NCBI RefSeq assembly: GCF_040183065.1
Contig: NW_027185502.1
Span: 2,841,501-2,905,500 of the forward strand
From: Periplaneta americana
Taxonomy: Eukaryota > Arthropoda > Insecta > Blattodea > Blattidae
Reading direction: 5' to 3'
Length of the DNA stretch: 64,000 nt
Shown here: positions 1-11,880 of the stretch, in pieces
Layout of the letters: the number at the start of each line of letters is the position of its first letter
How positions within the stretch are numbered: the first letter of the stretch is position 1
Made by a program: the position numbers and the translations under genes
Notes under the pieces: model-generated
Told to the model about the DNA's origin: nothing
The model's input: only the letters and a program-made list of their open reading frames with translations
Databases searched by the model: none

Positions 1-1681
1 CTTATTCCATAGCGAAAGTCTAGTTGAAATACTAGGGCATTCAGTAAGTAATGGCAACAATGCTGTAAATCAGCACTCCTAGCGGTGAGCATTGGAATCT
101 TTTAGTATGTAATAAAGGAGCGATTGTTGCATAAATGTGGAATATTAAAAGTCTGTAAGTAACCATATTTTGTGAATACAGGGACTGTTTCTGATTTGTA
201 TTAAGTAATAACGCCCTAGAAATGTTAGTAAGGTATGAACAAAGATGCATCATAAAAATACAAGTTGCAAGAAGAAAAAATGCAACTCAGAAACTTGTGG
301 GAGAAAAGTCCTACCATACCGAACTGTTGCAAAATGGGTGGAAGCGAGGCATTTGCTTTCAATCAAAAGTTGGCATCCGAACAGCTTTAGATTGATCAGT
401 GAAAAAGAGATCCAGAAATGATGCTGCAGATGGAGTCCATCATCTTCCAAGGGTTTTTCAATGTACTGTTGACTGGCAAGGGTCTATATTTTGTAGTGTG
501 TAATGCCAAAAGCAACCTAAATAGATTTAGGGAGAAACACTAACTATGTTGCCATTATGTTTCGAGTGCCCTTATATATACAGAAGGGTTTTACATTATC
601 GTAATACAACTCAAGGGGTTAGTATCGATACTTAATACAAGATAAAAATATATGTTCAGCATTGTTGAATGTCGTGAATTCATCTACAGAATAGAAGGTG
701 TGAGAAATTAGGTACCTCTTTAATTTGGCCCTAAATATTCGCAAGTTTTGATTTTTTTATATCCATAGGGAGCTATTAAACTGTTCACTGCCATGTCACA
801 TACTTGAATACTTGTATATTTGGCATGTTTGCTTGAACTGACAGTAATTTGCAATAACATTCTCTGTGTGCCAATGCAACATCCGTACAAATTCATTTTA
901 TATTACGTGTTATGCATTACATTACTTGTGTCTGTATGTGACATTAGATTTTTTTAAAACTTTGTATATTTAATTACCTAAGTATTCATTGAAATTGATC
1001 ATAAAATGTATTTTAACACTTTTTTTGTTACCAGAATTACCTTTGGACCTATGTATCCTGAGTTCAAACCCATATATAGTAGTTTTTTAAGTGGATAAAA
1101 TTGCAAAACATAAGTTACTTCCATTGATTAAGACAGTAGAGTTGTTGGTCCCATTTTATAGATTAACTTATATTGGAGATTTAATTGTTCATAAATAATG
1201 ACGAATAAAGACAAAATTCTGTATCCAGTTCTATTATTATGCTTCAGTCTCAACTCTTGGTAACATGTATCACCATGATAACTTAAAGATTTACTGTAGG
1301 AAAGAGTAAGTGTGTTTAAGATCTCATTAGTACACATCCGTGTGTATACCGATACACAAACTGAAAATTCTGCAGATGACACCAGACAAGAGTACTCGTT
1401 GATTTAGTTCTCAAGTGGGTACCAACCAAACTATGCCATTGACTCTGTAGCATGTCCTTGAATGAATCAAGGAAACATGTTTAGTATATTTTGTAATGGT
1501 CAATTGAAAGATTAAAAAAGCAAAGTTTGTGCGCAGTAAATAATCTGACCCTGGTTGTAAGAAATTATGTTCTTAAAATTTTGCTTGAATTGCACCTGCT
1601 CTTTCATCCCATAGTTTTAGGAAATTCTGCCCGTAAATAGATATATTTGGCTTCCATTTCTGAATTTTATTTCATTTTCAG
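1..1681 (+). other. Upstream intron of POLR1A, no recognised element
   Basis: AT-rich sequence before the first exon in the window. It ends in a pyrimidine-rich tract and AG at 1680-1681. I found no POLR1A exon, no clear terminal repeats and no transposase-like peptide here; short open frames on either strand look random. Confidence 0.6.
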
Positions 1682-1796
1682 TGAGTGTAAATAATCAGTA
1701 CCTGGTTCCAAAAGATGGAACACCATTGAGTGGCTTGATTCAAGACCATATTGTGGCAGGAGTACTGCTGTCTATTAGAGGACGATTTTTTGTAAA
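1682..1796 (+). CDS. POLR1A: POLR1A exon A (partial CDS)
   Basis: Acceptor AG lies at 1680-1681 and donor gtgagt starts at 1797. The exon starts with the last two bases of a codon and ends with the first two (AA) of a lysine codon completed in exon B. It encodes a peptide with '[20 protein letters not shown]' followed by [14 protein letters not shown]. The '[16 protein letters not shown]' block is a hallmark of the RPA1 core just after the active-site aspartates. A nearer gtaaag after TTTTTT was rejected as donor because only gtgagt keeps the frame into exon B. Confidence 0.9.
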
Positions 1797-1926
1797 GTGA
1801 GTAAACTAATAATTCCCTAGAGTCAGTGTGAAACATATCACTTTTCTCTTTTTCATTTCAAGATCAGTGGCAAATATTCAGAGCATGCCCTATTATTTTT
1901 TAAAACACAGTACCTATAAGTCGAAT

Positions 1927-1934
1927 TGTTGTTG

Positions 1935-1966
<32 letters not shown>

Positions 1967-2012
1967 GTTATTATTATTATTATTATTATTATTTTATTTT
2001 ATTTTTTTTTGT
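1927..2012. repeat. GTT/ATT trinucleotide microsatellite
   Basis: Runs of gtt then tta/att with two interruptions, followed by a T-rich stretch. The apparent poly-Tyr/Cys reading frame across it is a by-product of the repeat. Confidence 0.9.
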
Positions 2013-2593
2013 TTTATTTTCCGCACAAATATTAAATAATGCTGTATTCACTTTAAATCTAACCAGGTTAGACTGCATGCAATTTATATGGCCTATATGC
2101 AGCATTCGACCAAAATGCCTTCTGAAGCCTCAGGGTGTATTACTGTTCACAGATCTCATACAAGCGCTGAGCAGAGAAAGAATGTGTTAGGGTGAAACAC
2201 CTGTCACTTCGGATGCCATAAAGGCAGAGTGTAAGTCTGCATGCTATACGACAGTGATGGACTGACACACAGTTTTCTGCTGCTTGACCATATGTTATTC
2301 TGGCAGTGATATTTTTCAGTATAATAGCAAATGGACATAGTTTATTCACCATTCTAAGATCCGCACCTTTTACAATTTACTTTCAGTGTAGCACGATTTC
2401 GTGACACTTCAAGTGCTCAAGTTTCGTTCAGATCATGGAGAAGATAAAGTTGTATTTTGTCGTTTTATTTAATGTCAACATAGGTGACTGTGACAAGGTG
2501 TTGTTACATTGGAAAACATAAATTAAAACCTTTCCAACATATGAACTTTGAGGAAAAGCAAATTATAGCCTATTTTCTCAGGACAGACTAGTA

Positions 2594-2773
2594 GGGTGCT
2601 ATTCATAGACATTTCGCAGCACGCGCTACGAGCGTACTAAGCTAGCCCCGGCTATCCACTTTTTACTTGTACAGAATTCAAATCATATCCTATCGCTAAC
2701 ACTGATTTATGAATACGAAAAATGCTGATCATCCACCGGAAACCCGCGCTAAAAATGTCTATGAATACGGCCC
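2594..2773. mobile_element. 180-bp MITE with about 20-bp TIRs
   Basis: The left end gggtgctattcatagacatt and the reverse complement of the right end (gggccgtattcatagacatt) match at all but about 3 positions. Both ends are followed by GC-rich subterminal sequence, and GTA flanks each side as a possible 3-bp duplication. There is no coding capacity. The superfamily is not determined. Confidence 0.75.
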
Positions 2774-3948
2774 GTAGTGCCTAAATTAACAGCAGCTAGA
2801 TATCAAATATAAATATACTGGTAAATCTACAGAATTGCATTTTGAAAGTTAAAGAATGGAACTTTATGCTTTGTAATAATAATAATAGTAATAATATAAG
2901 GAATAATGTCTAATCACGCCAACTTTCTTGAGAGAAATTAAAACAATTGCATGGTCATGCATGCTTCGCCACTGTTCAAGATGTCAAACTGTCCTGAATT
3001 TACTTTGACTAGGATGTTATCAGTGCATATAATTCATAGCTTTAAGCCTGTTTCTTCCTTCAAGAGAGGTTTAAGCCTGTATCCTATTTCAACAGAATTC
3101 AATTTCCATGTGGCCAGAAGGTGCCAGTATCATATGAGTTTGAAATCTAGTAATATTTTGGTGTATCTCTCTGTTGACATTTTTAAAATATGTGTGTACC
3201 AGTCTTGTTTCTGTTTATTAATATACACTCAAGTAAATGGAAAATACGCAATTCTGTTTGTTTTGTATATATAAAAGTGTTATAGGCCTATTCTATCACC
3301 TAATTAGCTTTTTCCTTTCTTTGTGTTTGTTGCAGCTCACACAAGTCAGCATAGGTATAACATTCTCATTTGTGCTTTTCAAAATGTGTTTATATATTCT
3401 TCATATGTTCCACATATTCTTTGATGTATAATTAATTCCATATTAACATCTTGTTTGAGGTGCTGTGATATATTAAAAACCAGATGATGAACATTTGATG
3501 CATGCTCTGTAATGTTATTTTCTATCTTACATGGAGTTTTGCTTCCTTAAAATGTCATTGTTTTCATTTTTTAATCTATATTCGTAAAGGTCTAATTTCT
3601 TTCATTCTACAATGCACAATTTCTCTTGCTAATGGTGGAATACTGTTTAATTCTCATATTGATAAAATGTTCATGTAATATAAATTAGTGCTTGGCAGTT
3701 GTAATTTTCACAAAAGATCAAATGTAAACCTAAGAACAGTTAAACTTACTGCTAGAGTGTTGTCTGGTGTGACTACGTGTTTAAATTTTGTATAATGCGG
3801 AAAATAATCCCCCCCCTCCCCCCGCTTTAAACAAGTTTTATTGTATTTATTTTTGATGTTATTATTTCAGAAGTTCAACATTAATACCATTATAGCCTAC
3901 AGACTAGCAGGCGGAATGTACATTACAAACATTGAATCTGTGTTGCAG

Positions 3949-4141
3949 AGAAGAGTACCAGCAGCTTGTCTTCCAGGGACTGGGGCATCAGAAGGGCGAG
4001 ATCAAGCTGTTGTCACCAGCCATATTGAAACCAGCTCCTCTTTGGTCTGGGAAACAAATAATTTCTACAATAATTATAAACAATGTGCCTAAGGGGCAGC
4101 ACACACTGACTCTCACTTCCTCATCAAAAGTCTCGGACCAG
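3949..4141 (+). CDS. POLR1A: POLR1A exon B (partial CDS)
   Basis: Acceptor ttgcag ends at 3948 and donor gtacgt starts at 4142. The first base completes the lysine codon begun in exon A, and the exon ends in phase 0. It encodes EEYQQLVFQGLGHQKGEIKL, then the strongly conserved 'LLSPAILKPAPLWSGKQ' and 'IISTIIINNVPKGQHTLTL', ending SSSKVSDQ. The 'PAILKP.PLW.GKQ' block (PxxxKPxxLWTGKQ in RNA polymerase large subunits) is diagnostic of the family. No lesions are seen. Confidence 0.93.
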
Positions 4142-4756
4142 GTACGTATACTATCCATTGTAAGTGCTCAGTGCACCATCATGTTCTAGTGGTTACTGTA
4201 CTTGTCCCTGGTTGCCAGGGTTTGCCTTTTATTGCTTGACATCAGAGGCTTCTGTCACTCCATTGGCCTCATCAAGATTACATTCCCGTATTGCCTTGGC
4301 AATTCCTTCTCTTCAGCTGATGCAGGCCTTTGTCTTTCCTGCATCCTTGCTGTGACCATGACAAGATCTGCGTTGGCCGTTTCTCTTCTGGCATCCTTTG
4401 ATACTACTGCAGTGCTTTACCTCCCAATCATTCAGCTACTGTTTCTTTTTGGTTCATTTTTTCTCTTATTACATAATTTCAAATTCATTGTAATGCAAAA
4501 ACTAGGCAACTCCTTTGCAATCCATCCATTTCCATCGGATATAGTTTTTGCTTGTCTCTGATGTTCACTTTAACACTTATTATAAAATATAAAACTTCAT
4601 TAAAACTTAAAACTTTAATAATATATCTTATTGACAGATGGTACTGTCACAGTCTACTATATACAGTCGCGAAGCTCAATATGTAGTAAAAATGCAAACA
4701 TGGGTAGTTGCCCACCACTAGAATTGCTACTATCGCCTCATCATCACAGATCTCTC

Positions 4757-5239
4757 CTATACTAAAAGCCAGGTTATGAACCGACGAAACAGGAAGTAGT
4801 TGGATGGGCGAGAGGAAAGTGCGGATTAGAGGGGTAGCCTGTGCAGTGATGACACGTTGAGTATGGGGGTGGAGGGGAGAACGAGAACGAGAACGGAGCT
4901 TTTCATTGGACCGCGCGTGAAAATGTCGTCTGCTAACGAAAATCTGGCAACAGAATCACGGAGACAGTGTAGCCAGTTCATTTGCAGTACCACGTGCATT
5001 ACGAATCGCATTTCGTAGCAGCGTCATTAGCTCGTGCTTTCTTAAAAACAGTAATTTTAATTACTAATATTGTAGATAGTGTTATCGAGAACTATATACA
5101 GTAGTTATTTTAAACGTATCGGTGACAAACGCTGAACACGCTTTGAATCTCGCCCCACTATGTGGCAACAGAGCTCAGAAAGAGACCAACAGAACGTTGC
5201 TTCCGGTTTAGTTGGTTCATAACCTGGCTTTTAGTATAG
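4757..5239. mobile_element. 483-bp MITE with perfect 26-bp TIR, nested
   Basis: ctatactaaaagccaggtta plus the next six bases at 4757-4782 recur exactly inverted at 5214-5239. It sits inside the larger TIR element. No coding capacity and no clear target duplication. Confidence 0.85.
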
Positions 5240-5794
5240 CAGATGACAAAATGTTACACTTTCGTTGTTGTGTTCTTTTGGAAAAATTAACATCTTCCTT
5301 CCATTATTGAAATATTAAATGGATAAAGTTAATTTATTATTTTAATGAAGTATATTAAATTCCACCATAAACTCGATACCTGCAAGAAATAGGTTAATAT
5401 TATTTTTGTTTGTGCAAAACGAACTGAAATTTACTATAATCGCTTCACTCATTCGAGATTATAGCGATAATGAACTATGAAACCAATAAATATTAATTTG
5501 CATTTCCCTTTACAACAATAATATAATAACAATAATAATGGAAATATGAATTAATGGAGTAACTTATGTGTACCGGTACTTGTAGTGTAGGCTTACGTAG
5601 TTGAGGTTAAGCAATAATAATCACACCAGAATTGGAAATAAAACGTGATCAATAAATTTTATTCTAACAGACTTACTTTTTCTACGTCTCTAGTAAAGTA
5701 ACAAGTAAAAATAACAATAAAATTAACAGCTATAATTAAGAACATATCCTTTGAAAAAAAAAAGTAGGCCTAAGTTGTCTGAAAATGTACAATT

Positions 5795-6029
5795 CTGTGG
5801 TGTTCGGGTAAAGGTGTATAAGTTATTTTTTTGTCCAGGTGGACTTTTGTTTGCCCAGATGAACACACAAGTTAAATTACACAAGTGAGTGTGCAAAAAT
5901 CAAAGAATACTAGCAGTTGATGTGTTTCATTTGTGTAGAAAAATTTTTGTAATAAGGGTTCCAAGTTTAATTTTCATTTATCTCCGAACTCATTTTTATG
6001 ACTTATCTCCCTTTACCCAAACACCACAG
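5795..6029. mobile_element. 235-bp MITE, nested
   Basis: Left end ctgtggtgttcgggtaaagg and right end ctttacccaaacaccacag are inverted copies with one or two changes. AATT flanks both sides. It lies inside the 4650-6495 element. Confidence 0.75.
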
Positions 6030-6649
6030 AATTATTCAAGGAATCAGCTGATACAGACGTAGAATTAGTGCAAAGCTTTTGTTTCTCAGCTGCAGGTTTA
6101 TTTGAAACATCAAATAAAGTTGGAACAGCATTTCAGATTAATTTATTTTTGTTTTCATTCATAAATTGTGTGTTTTCGAAATGAAGAGAGCAAAACTTTA
6201 TATTATTATAAAGATATGCTTCATTCTTTGTCATTAGATCTTCCCTCCTGCTGTTTATTAACCACTTTTTGCATCTAGAAGTAAAATAAGAAATAGATGT
6301 TAGGATTTTTCTTCAGGAGCATCAATGCGAAATACGCAACGACCTAGCACTCGATGGAAATACGACTCAGTCCACTCTAAATCCAAAGTCGACCGTGGAC
6401 AGTCTATTGTTTCTAGTTGCTAACCGCTTGGAGCGCTTTATCGCGAGATTTGCAAAAAATCACCTCAAGCTTCGCGACTATATTTAGTAGACTGTGGTAC
6501 TGTCATGCCTGAGACTTTAGCTGGTCTTGCTTTTTAGTGTTCACTGTCGTTTGTGGTTCGTATGACGATGGGGGTTGTTTGTATTTTGTGTGTTATTAGA
6601 TCAAATAATGTGTGTTTGTTGAATTGTAATTGCGTATTAAGTATATGTT

Positions 6650-7093
6650 GTGGATGTGCTATTGTGTGTTTGTAGATTTCATATTGTTTTAATATGCTGC
6701 ACAATACTAACACACAAAATTGCAGCTTCATTCAAAAAACTAAAATATAAGATAGCATATAACTTAAAGATAAATAGGAAGATGTTTGGTGTAGAATTCT
6801 GTTTGGAAAATTTTAACCATGCAGAGATAGGGATAAATGTTGATGAGATGAAAGAAAGAGACCTGAAAGAGGAGATAAGGAGCATTGCAGTAAAATATAC
6901 GAAGGGAGAACTATTTGGAAAATTAGAAGATGGAGAGGTCATCACACAGGAAAGAATAGCAAGCAATGGAATGAAACAGTCTGTGAATTACAGCGACCAG
7001 GAAGAGAGGCCAGCGACCAGCACAGCTGCAGCGGCAAGCAAGGATGACATCAATAAGCGATCGAGGAAGAAAGAAAAACTTGCACTAAAATAA
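6650..7093 (+). CDS. Unrecognised open frame, probably transposon-derived
   Basis: A 147-codon frame. The better part starts at the internal ATG at 6782 (MFGVEFCLENFNHAEIGINV…) and ends in a Lys/Arg-rich tail KRSRKKEKLALK. The peptide is rich in Glu/Lys with no motif I can name. It lies between two TIR elements inside the POLR1A intron, has no splice partner I could find, and may be part of a dead element. It could also be chance coding potential. Confidence 0.3.
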   Translation: MDVLLCVCRFHIVLICCTILTHKIAASFKKLKYKIAYNLKINRKMFGVEFCLENFNHAEIGINVDEMKERDLKEEIRSIAVKYTKGELFGKLEDGEVITQERIASNGMKQSVNYSDQEERPATSTAAAASKDDINKRSRKKEKLALK

Positions 7094-7253
7094 TGATGTG
7101 GCACCAGGTAGACAATAAGGGGATAATCGAATGGCAGTAGGAAAAGGAAACAACTGATTTGTCATTAGAAGAAGAATGGCCTAGGTAGAAAACCAGATAT
7201 CTACACTATAGTCAACAATAGTTACTAAAAATACAGGGCAAGAGCTCCATATT

Positions 7254-8086
7254 AAGGCTACTTTTGCTGTGCAACTTTTGTACTGCAGCTGCAAAAGTTG
7301 CGTGTCGTGTTCACACGTAAGCCAAAAGTAGCACGCTGCACGCTACTTTTCATGCTGCGCAACCCAAGCGCTGCAAAAGTTGCAACTGAAGGTTGCGAGT
7401 CTGTTCACACATAAGGCGCTACTTTTTCAGCCGCAGTCTAGCTGCAGCTTTCCATATCCATGTTGACTTTTTCAATATACATTTTGTGAGTATGTTCACA
7501 TTAGAGTTTTGGATTATGAAACTCATGCGATAGCTTACTTATCTATTATTTGCTTTTCTGTCCTAACTAGTATTCAGAAATTAGCATTATTTTTACTATA
7601 AAGCTATTAAAAAACGCCTATATACTTAAATGAGAACCAACATATTCACATAATCAATGTTGGCAACCCTCTTGTTTGAAACTACGCTATGAAAAATAAG
7701 AAAAAAATTAATTATGTCATCAGCAAATATACTCAGACTGTGTTGTGCATTTAATAACTGTTACAAATCATTTATTTTCATCACATCTAACATTAAAATA
7801 TATCCAAATAATAGAAGTATCATTGGCACATTTGGGTGGCAACACTGGTTGCAACTGCTGCAAAAGTTTCAACAAAACCGATATCAAAAATGCTGCGGCT
7901 GTAACCCTGAGAACCCTGTTCACACGTCGCTACTTTTAAGCTGCGTGCAGCATGAAAAAGTAACGAGCAGCAGGTTCGGCAGCCGCTACTCTTCGGGTTG
8001 CACCGTTGTTCACACATCGCAGTATGAGAATTGCGCTGTTTTTTGTACTGCACCTCTACAAAAGTAGCATTGTGTGACCGTACCTT
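7254..8086. mobile_element. Non-autonomous element with foldback-like subterminal repeats
   Basis: The left end aaggctacttttgctgtgc and the right end (ctacaaaagtagcat…gtacctt) are loosely inverted. Inside, the motifs gttcacac(a/g) and gctactttt recur on both flanks (about 7308, 7412, 7917 and 8011) in inverted overall layout. The middle is unremarkable AT-rich DNA. No transposase is visible. Confidence 0.5.
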
Positions 8087-8483
8087 CAGACACATTCTTG
8101 TTATGATGATGATCAGTGATAAGGCCTGCAGTGCTATAAGCGATACCTCTTTGACAGAATCAGGTTACATCTGTGGAGCCAACCCTTGACAAATGAATAA
8201 CTAGGAAAAATAGGTGAAAATGAAAACAAAAACTGCCAACCTGCTCTTATTCAGCCTGCCTACACTTAATGCGCGGATTAGACTTTTTAAATGTAATCTA
8301 TTCTTAATTTGTCGTCTTGATGTTAGGAAGTGGCAAATAAGATGGCAAGGAGACAAAAATAATGTAGAAAACGGGAAAAACCCACATAAAGGTTGGATTA
8401 AGAGTTGAACTAGGCTTACTTGTGGACCAACCTGAAGTCTGGGGTCACGAGGGAACACAGCTCGGTGTAGATCGAGCTGCACA

Positions 8484-8996
8484 GGTTGTTGTGTGCCCAA
8501 TTGAAAGATTTTCCACAAATTTTAGAACCTGCCATGTGGCTGTGACATCAATGAGGGAGATTATGAAGAATGTGTTGTACAAACTGCGCGCATTTTTGTA
8601 GAGAAGTACCCCTGGTACTACATTATTGCACAAGGTGCTTGTACATGGATCAGCGGCCATTTCTGCTGCCCTTCTTCCAATTGATCAGATGATAAATGAA
8701 GCTCAAGACGCAACAAACAAAAATATAAAATCATACAAAGAACATCACTTCAGAAAAATTTCCAGAACTGCTACAAATCAGAATGTTTTTCGAAGGCTTC
8801 TGCTAACATCCGACCCCTTATGTCTTCTATCAGACATTTTCCAAGGAAAATTATGGGATCACTCTCTACTGATGTCGTTAATCTTATGACTGCACCAGAA
8901 TCTACTAGAATAGCAACAGAACTTCCATCTTCAGAGGAGGAGGATGATGAGGAAGAAGAAAATGCAGAAGCGGAGAAAACTGATCTATTCAAATAG
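8484..8996 (+). pseudogene. Broken coding remnant of unknown repeat-family protein
   Basis: Three pieces in different frames look once continuous. About 8484-8580 gives FSTNFRTCHVAVTSMREIMK. Then 8626-8889 gives HKVLVHGSAAISAALLPIDQ…SYKEHHFRKISRTATNQNVF…LTSDPL. An acidic end at 8890-8996 gives ELPSSEEEDDEEEENAEAEK and stops at TAG 8994. I recall similar 'VHG…LLPI.Q..EEAQ' proteins as repetitive arthropod predicted proteins, but cannot name the element. Frame changes make it non-functional. Confidence 0.4.
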
Positions 8997-9079
8997 CAAG
9001 GAATGTTTAAGCCACCCAAAAGCAATCTCTGTATGTTAATGGATTGCAACATGCAATATGAAAATAATGTATACTAATA

Positions 9080-10416
9080 CGAGGCCTGTCTAAAAAGTAT
9101 CCGACCTTAAATTTTCCCGCGCAAAGTAGTGATTCTAAGGCGGTGCCACTGTGCACAGTGGAAGGAGGAACCGTAATGCGCATGCTTGAATTTTTTCACC
9201 GCATTCGCTTGTGCCAGTCACTGGCTGGTGGTCGCCAAGTAAGGTGCTGTTCTAAGTGTTTGTCGGATTTAGTTTTCTCGCAAGATGACTGAACGAATTG
9301 AGCAAAGATACTGCATCAAATTTTGCAAAAGCTTGGTGATTCTCAAAGTCAAACAATTCGTAAGATTCAGCAGGTGTTTGGGAAGATGCGATGGGTGTAA
9401 CACAAATTAAGGAGTGGTTCAACCAATTCAAAGATGGCCGCACATCAGCGGAGAGTGAGCAGCGTTGTGGCAGGCCCAAACTGCTCGGAGTGCAGCTGTT
9501 GTTGAGAGGGTGCGAAATTTGGTGATGGCAGATCGTCGTTTGACCGTGCGGGACATTGCCGAAGAGGTTGGAGTGAGTAAAGATTCTGCACATGCAATTT
9601 TGCGTGATGATTTGAACATGAACCGAGTGGCTGCGAAATTCGTGCCCAAGTTGTTGTCCCCGGAACAAAAAGACCTCCGTCGTGACGTTGCACAGGACCT
9701 TTTGGACACCGCCAACACTGATCCTGGGTTTCTGAACACCGTGATAACTGGAGATGAGTCATGGGTGTACGGGTATGACCCAGAAACAAAAAGACAATCG
9801 TCGCAATGGAAGCATCCCGAGTCTCCAAGGCCGAAGAAAGCGCGGCAGGTGCGAAGCAAAATCAAGGTGATGCTGACTGTTTTCTTTGATGTCCGTGGAA
9901 TTGTGCATCACGAATACGCACCGGAAGGACAAACGGTGACAAAGGAGTACTATCACGATGTTCTCCAGCGACTCCGTGATGCAGTTCGGCGCAAAAGACC
10001 AGACATGTGGATGGCGAACAACTGGCATTTGCATCACGACAACGCCCCCACACATTCATCCCAATTGATCCACACTTTCTTGGCCAAACATGGAATTACA
10101 ACCGTCCAACCGTTCGCCAACCTCCCTACTCTCCAGACCTGGTCCCTTGCGACTTCTGGTTGTTTCCAAAATTGAAGACACCACTGAAAGGATCCCGTTT
10201 TGAGAGTAGAGAAGAGATAATGCAGAACACGACAACGGAGCTGAACACCATTCCAAAAGAAGACTTCCAGAGATGTTTCCGGCAGTGGAAGGATCGGTGG
10301 GCTAAGTGTGTGCAAGCACAAGGGGCCTACTTTGAAGGGGATTAGGGTCCCAACCCCGTCAGGTATTTGAAATATTTTTTCTGGCTAAAGGTCGGATACT
10401 TTTTAGACAGGCCTCG
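9080..10416 (+). mobile_element. mariner transposon, full-length with intact TIRs, frameshifted transposase
   Basis: TIRs of about 29 bp (left cgaggcctgtctaaaaagta…; right its inverse ending gacaggcctcg) with TA duplications at 9078-9079 and 10417-10418. Length 1337 bp is typical of mariner. The transposase starts at ATG 9285 (MTERIEQRYCIKFC). It shows the HTH 'TVRDIAEEVGVSKDSAHAIL', catalytic 'ITGDESWVYGYDPE', 'HHDNAPTHSS' and 'YSPDLVPCDFWLFPKLK' (DD34D type), and stops at TAG 10343. The frame breaks near 9370-9390, near 9465, and by about 1 nt near 10110. Ends are in good shape, so it could respond to a related transposase in trans, but this copy should not make one. Confidence 0.95.
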
Positions 10417-11224
10417 TATATAGATAATAATATGACATTAATAAAATGCGGTACTAGCCTGTAATTTACAGGACTTGTAGTCTGTGATACACTAGTATGA
10501 AATGGTTTATAATGATTATAAAACATGCAGTACTCTTCATTTCTTTAAAAAAAATCGTTTTGAAGTGATTTTTGTAAATAATTTTGCCTCTCTGATTTTT
10601 GCTGCTTTTTTCGTTTTTTTTTTTGGATCAGTGAGCAATGGTTTCCTATTTAATTCTGCTTTTCGGTGTTAGGACTTGGGGACACAGATTCTTGTAACTG
10701 TTTTGCAGGCATGTCTTGATTTTCCAAATCCCACAGTATGTTCTGTCTTGTAACATACTTTTCCTGAAGGCTTTGTTTTTACCATTCCTTAGTAATTATT
10801 ACACTTGCTGCAACAGCCCAGATCAGCTCCAGATTTTGAGGTATAGGTTCATTGTTACATTTCTGTTGCCTCTAGAATTTTCCATGTCATCCAATTAGAT
10901 TTATTTTACTTCTCACTCCCTGCTCCAGAGGCTTTTTATCAGCTTCGTGAATTCATGATTTTAAATTTTCATACATTACAGCAGCAGGCCAGTCTTCATT
11001 TACATTGATCTTCTGTTCTAATTGTTGATACTGCCATCCTGCAGGAGGTTCGGCATGTGCTCTGCTGCATGTACATAGATACTTACCAATGAAATACCTA
11101 AGGGAAGAATAGACTATGGGCTATACTTGATGTCAGTAGAAATATCTCTTTTCTTGAACACGAAAGGGGCAATGTTGAATGATCCTATCATAGATCTCTT
11201 CTTACAGAAAAATCGTCGAATCGA

Positions 11225-11880
11225 ACTTCAATACAAGTAGTCTGTAATGTCACATCGGTCCCTATCCTGTGCAAGATTAATCCAGTCTCTATCATCATAC
11301 CCCACCTCCCTCAAATCCATTTTAATATTATCCTCCCATCTACGTCTTGGCCTCCCTAAAGGTCTTTTTCCCTCCGGTCTCCCAACTAACACTCTATATG
11401 CATTTCTGGATTCGCCCATACGTGCTACATGTCCTGCCCATCTCAAACGTCTGGATTTTAAGTTCCTAATTATGTCAGGTGAAGAATACAATGCGTGCAG
11501 TTCTGTGTTGTGTAACTTTCTCCATTCTCCTGTAACTTCATCCCGCTTAGCCCCAAATATTTTTCCTAAGCACCTTATTCTCTAACACCCTTAACCTATG
11601 TTCCTCTCTCAGAGTGAGAGTCCAAGTTTCACAACCATACAGAACAACCGGTAATATAACTGTTTTATAAATTCTAACTTTCAGATTTTTGACAGCAGAC
11701 TGGATGATAAAAAGCTTCTCAACGGAATAATAACACGCATTTCCCATATTTATTCTGCGTTTAATTTCCTCCCGAGTGTCATTTATATTTGTTACTGTTG
11801 CTCCAAGATATTTGAATTTTTCCACCTCTTCGAAGGATAAATCTCCAATTTTTATATTTCCATTTCGTACAATAGTAAAC
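11225..11880 (-). mobile_element. RTE-like LINE 3' fragment (family A)
   Basis: On the minus strand, two pieces of the reverse-transcriptase C-terminal region: 'MEKFKYLGATVTNINDTREE…LYGCETWTLTLREEHRL' (11547-11825), then 'SRRLRWAGHVARMGESRNAY…EGKRPLGRPRRRWEDNIKMD' (11228-11491). A 1-nt shift joins them near 11575. 5'-truncated, as usual for LINE copies. The same family recurs at about 31.7, 36.7, 46.4, 55.3 and 56.5 kb. Confidence 0.9.

Larger units (their letters stand above)
1797..3948 (+). other. POLR1A intron 1
   Basis: Holds a GTT/ATT microsatellite (about 1927-2012) and a small TIR element (2594-2773). I see nothing recognisable in 2020-2590 or in 2775-3948, apart from a C-rich run near 3811-3825. 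Confidence 0.8.
4650..6495. mobile_element. TIR DNA transposon (non-autonomous), flanked by 10-bp TSD
   Basis: The left terminus cagtctactatatacagtcg reads on into cgaagct. The right terminus is its inverted copy with about 2-3 changes, ending at 6495 (…tagtagactgt). A direct repeat GGTACTGTCA flanks it at 4640-4649 and 6496-6505, a 10-bp target duplication. No intact transposase frame is visible. It contains two smaller TIR elements (4757-5239 and 5795-6029). A short relative with the same ends lies at 31319-31490. The superfamily is not assigned. Confidence 0.8.

Noticed and set aside
1786..1792. Earlier donor gtaaag for exon A
   Set aside because: It would leave the exon in the wrong phase for exon B; gtgagt five bases later gives FFV-K-EEYQQ in frame.
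4164..4561. Two hydrophobic + strand frames after exon B
   Set aside because: Overlapping frames in different phases, no motif, and no splice support; likely chance.
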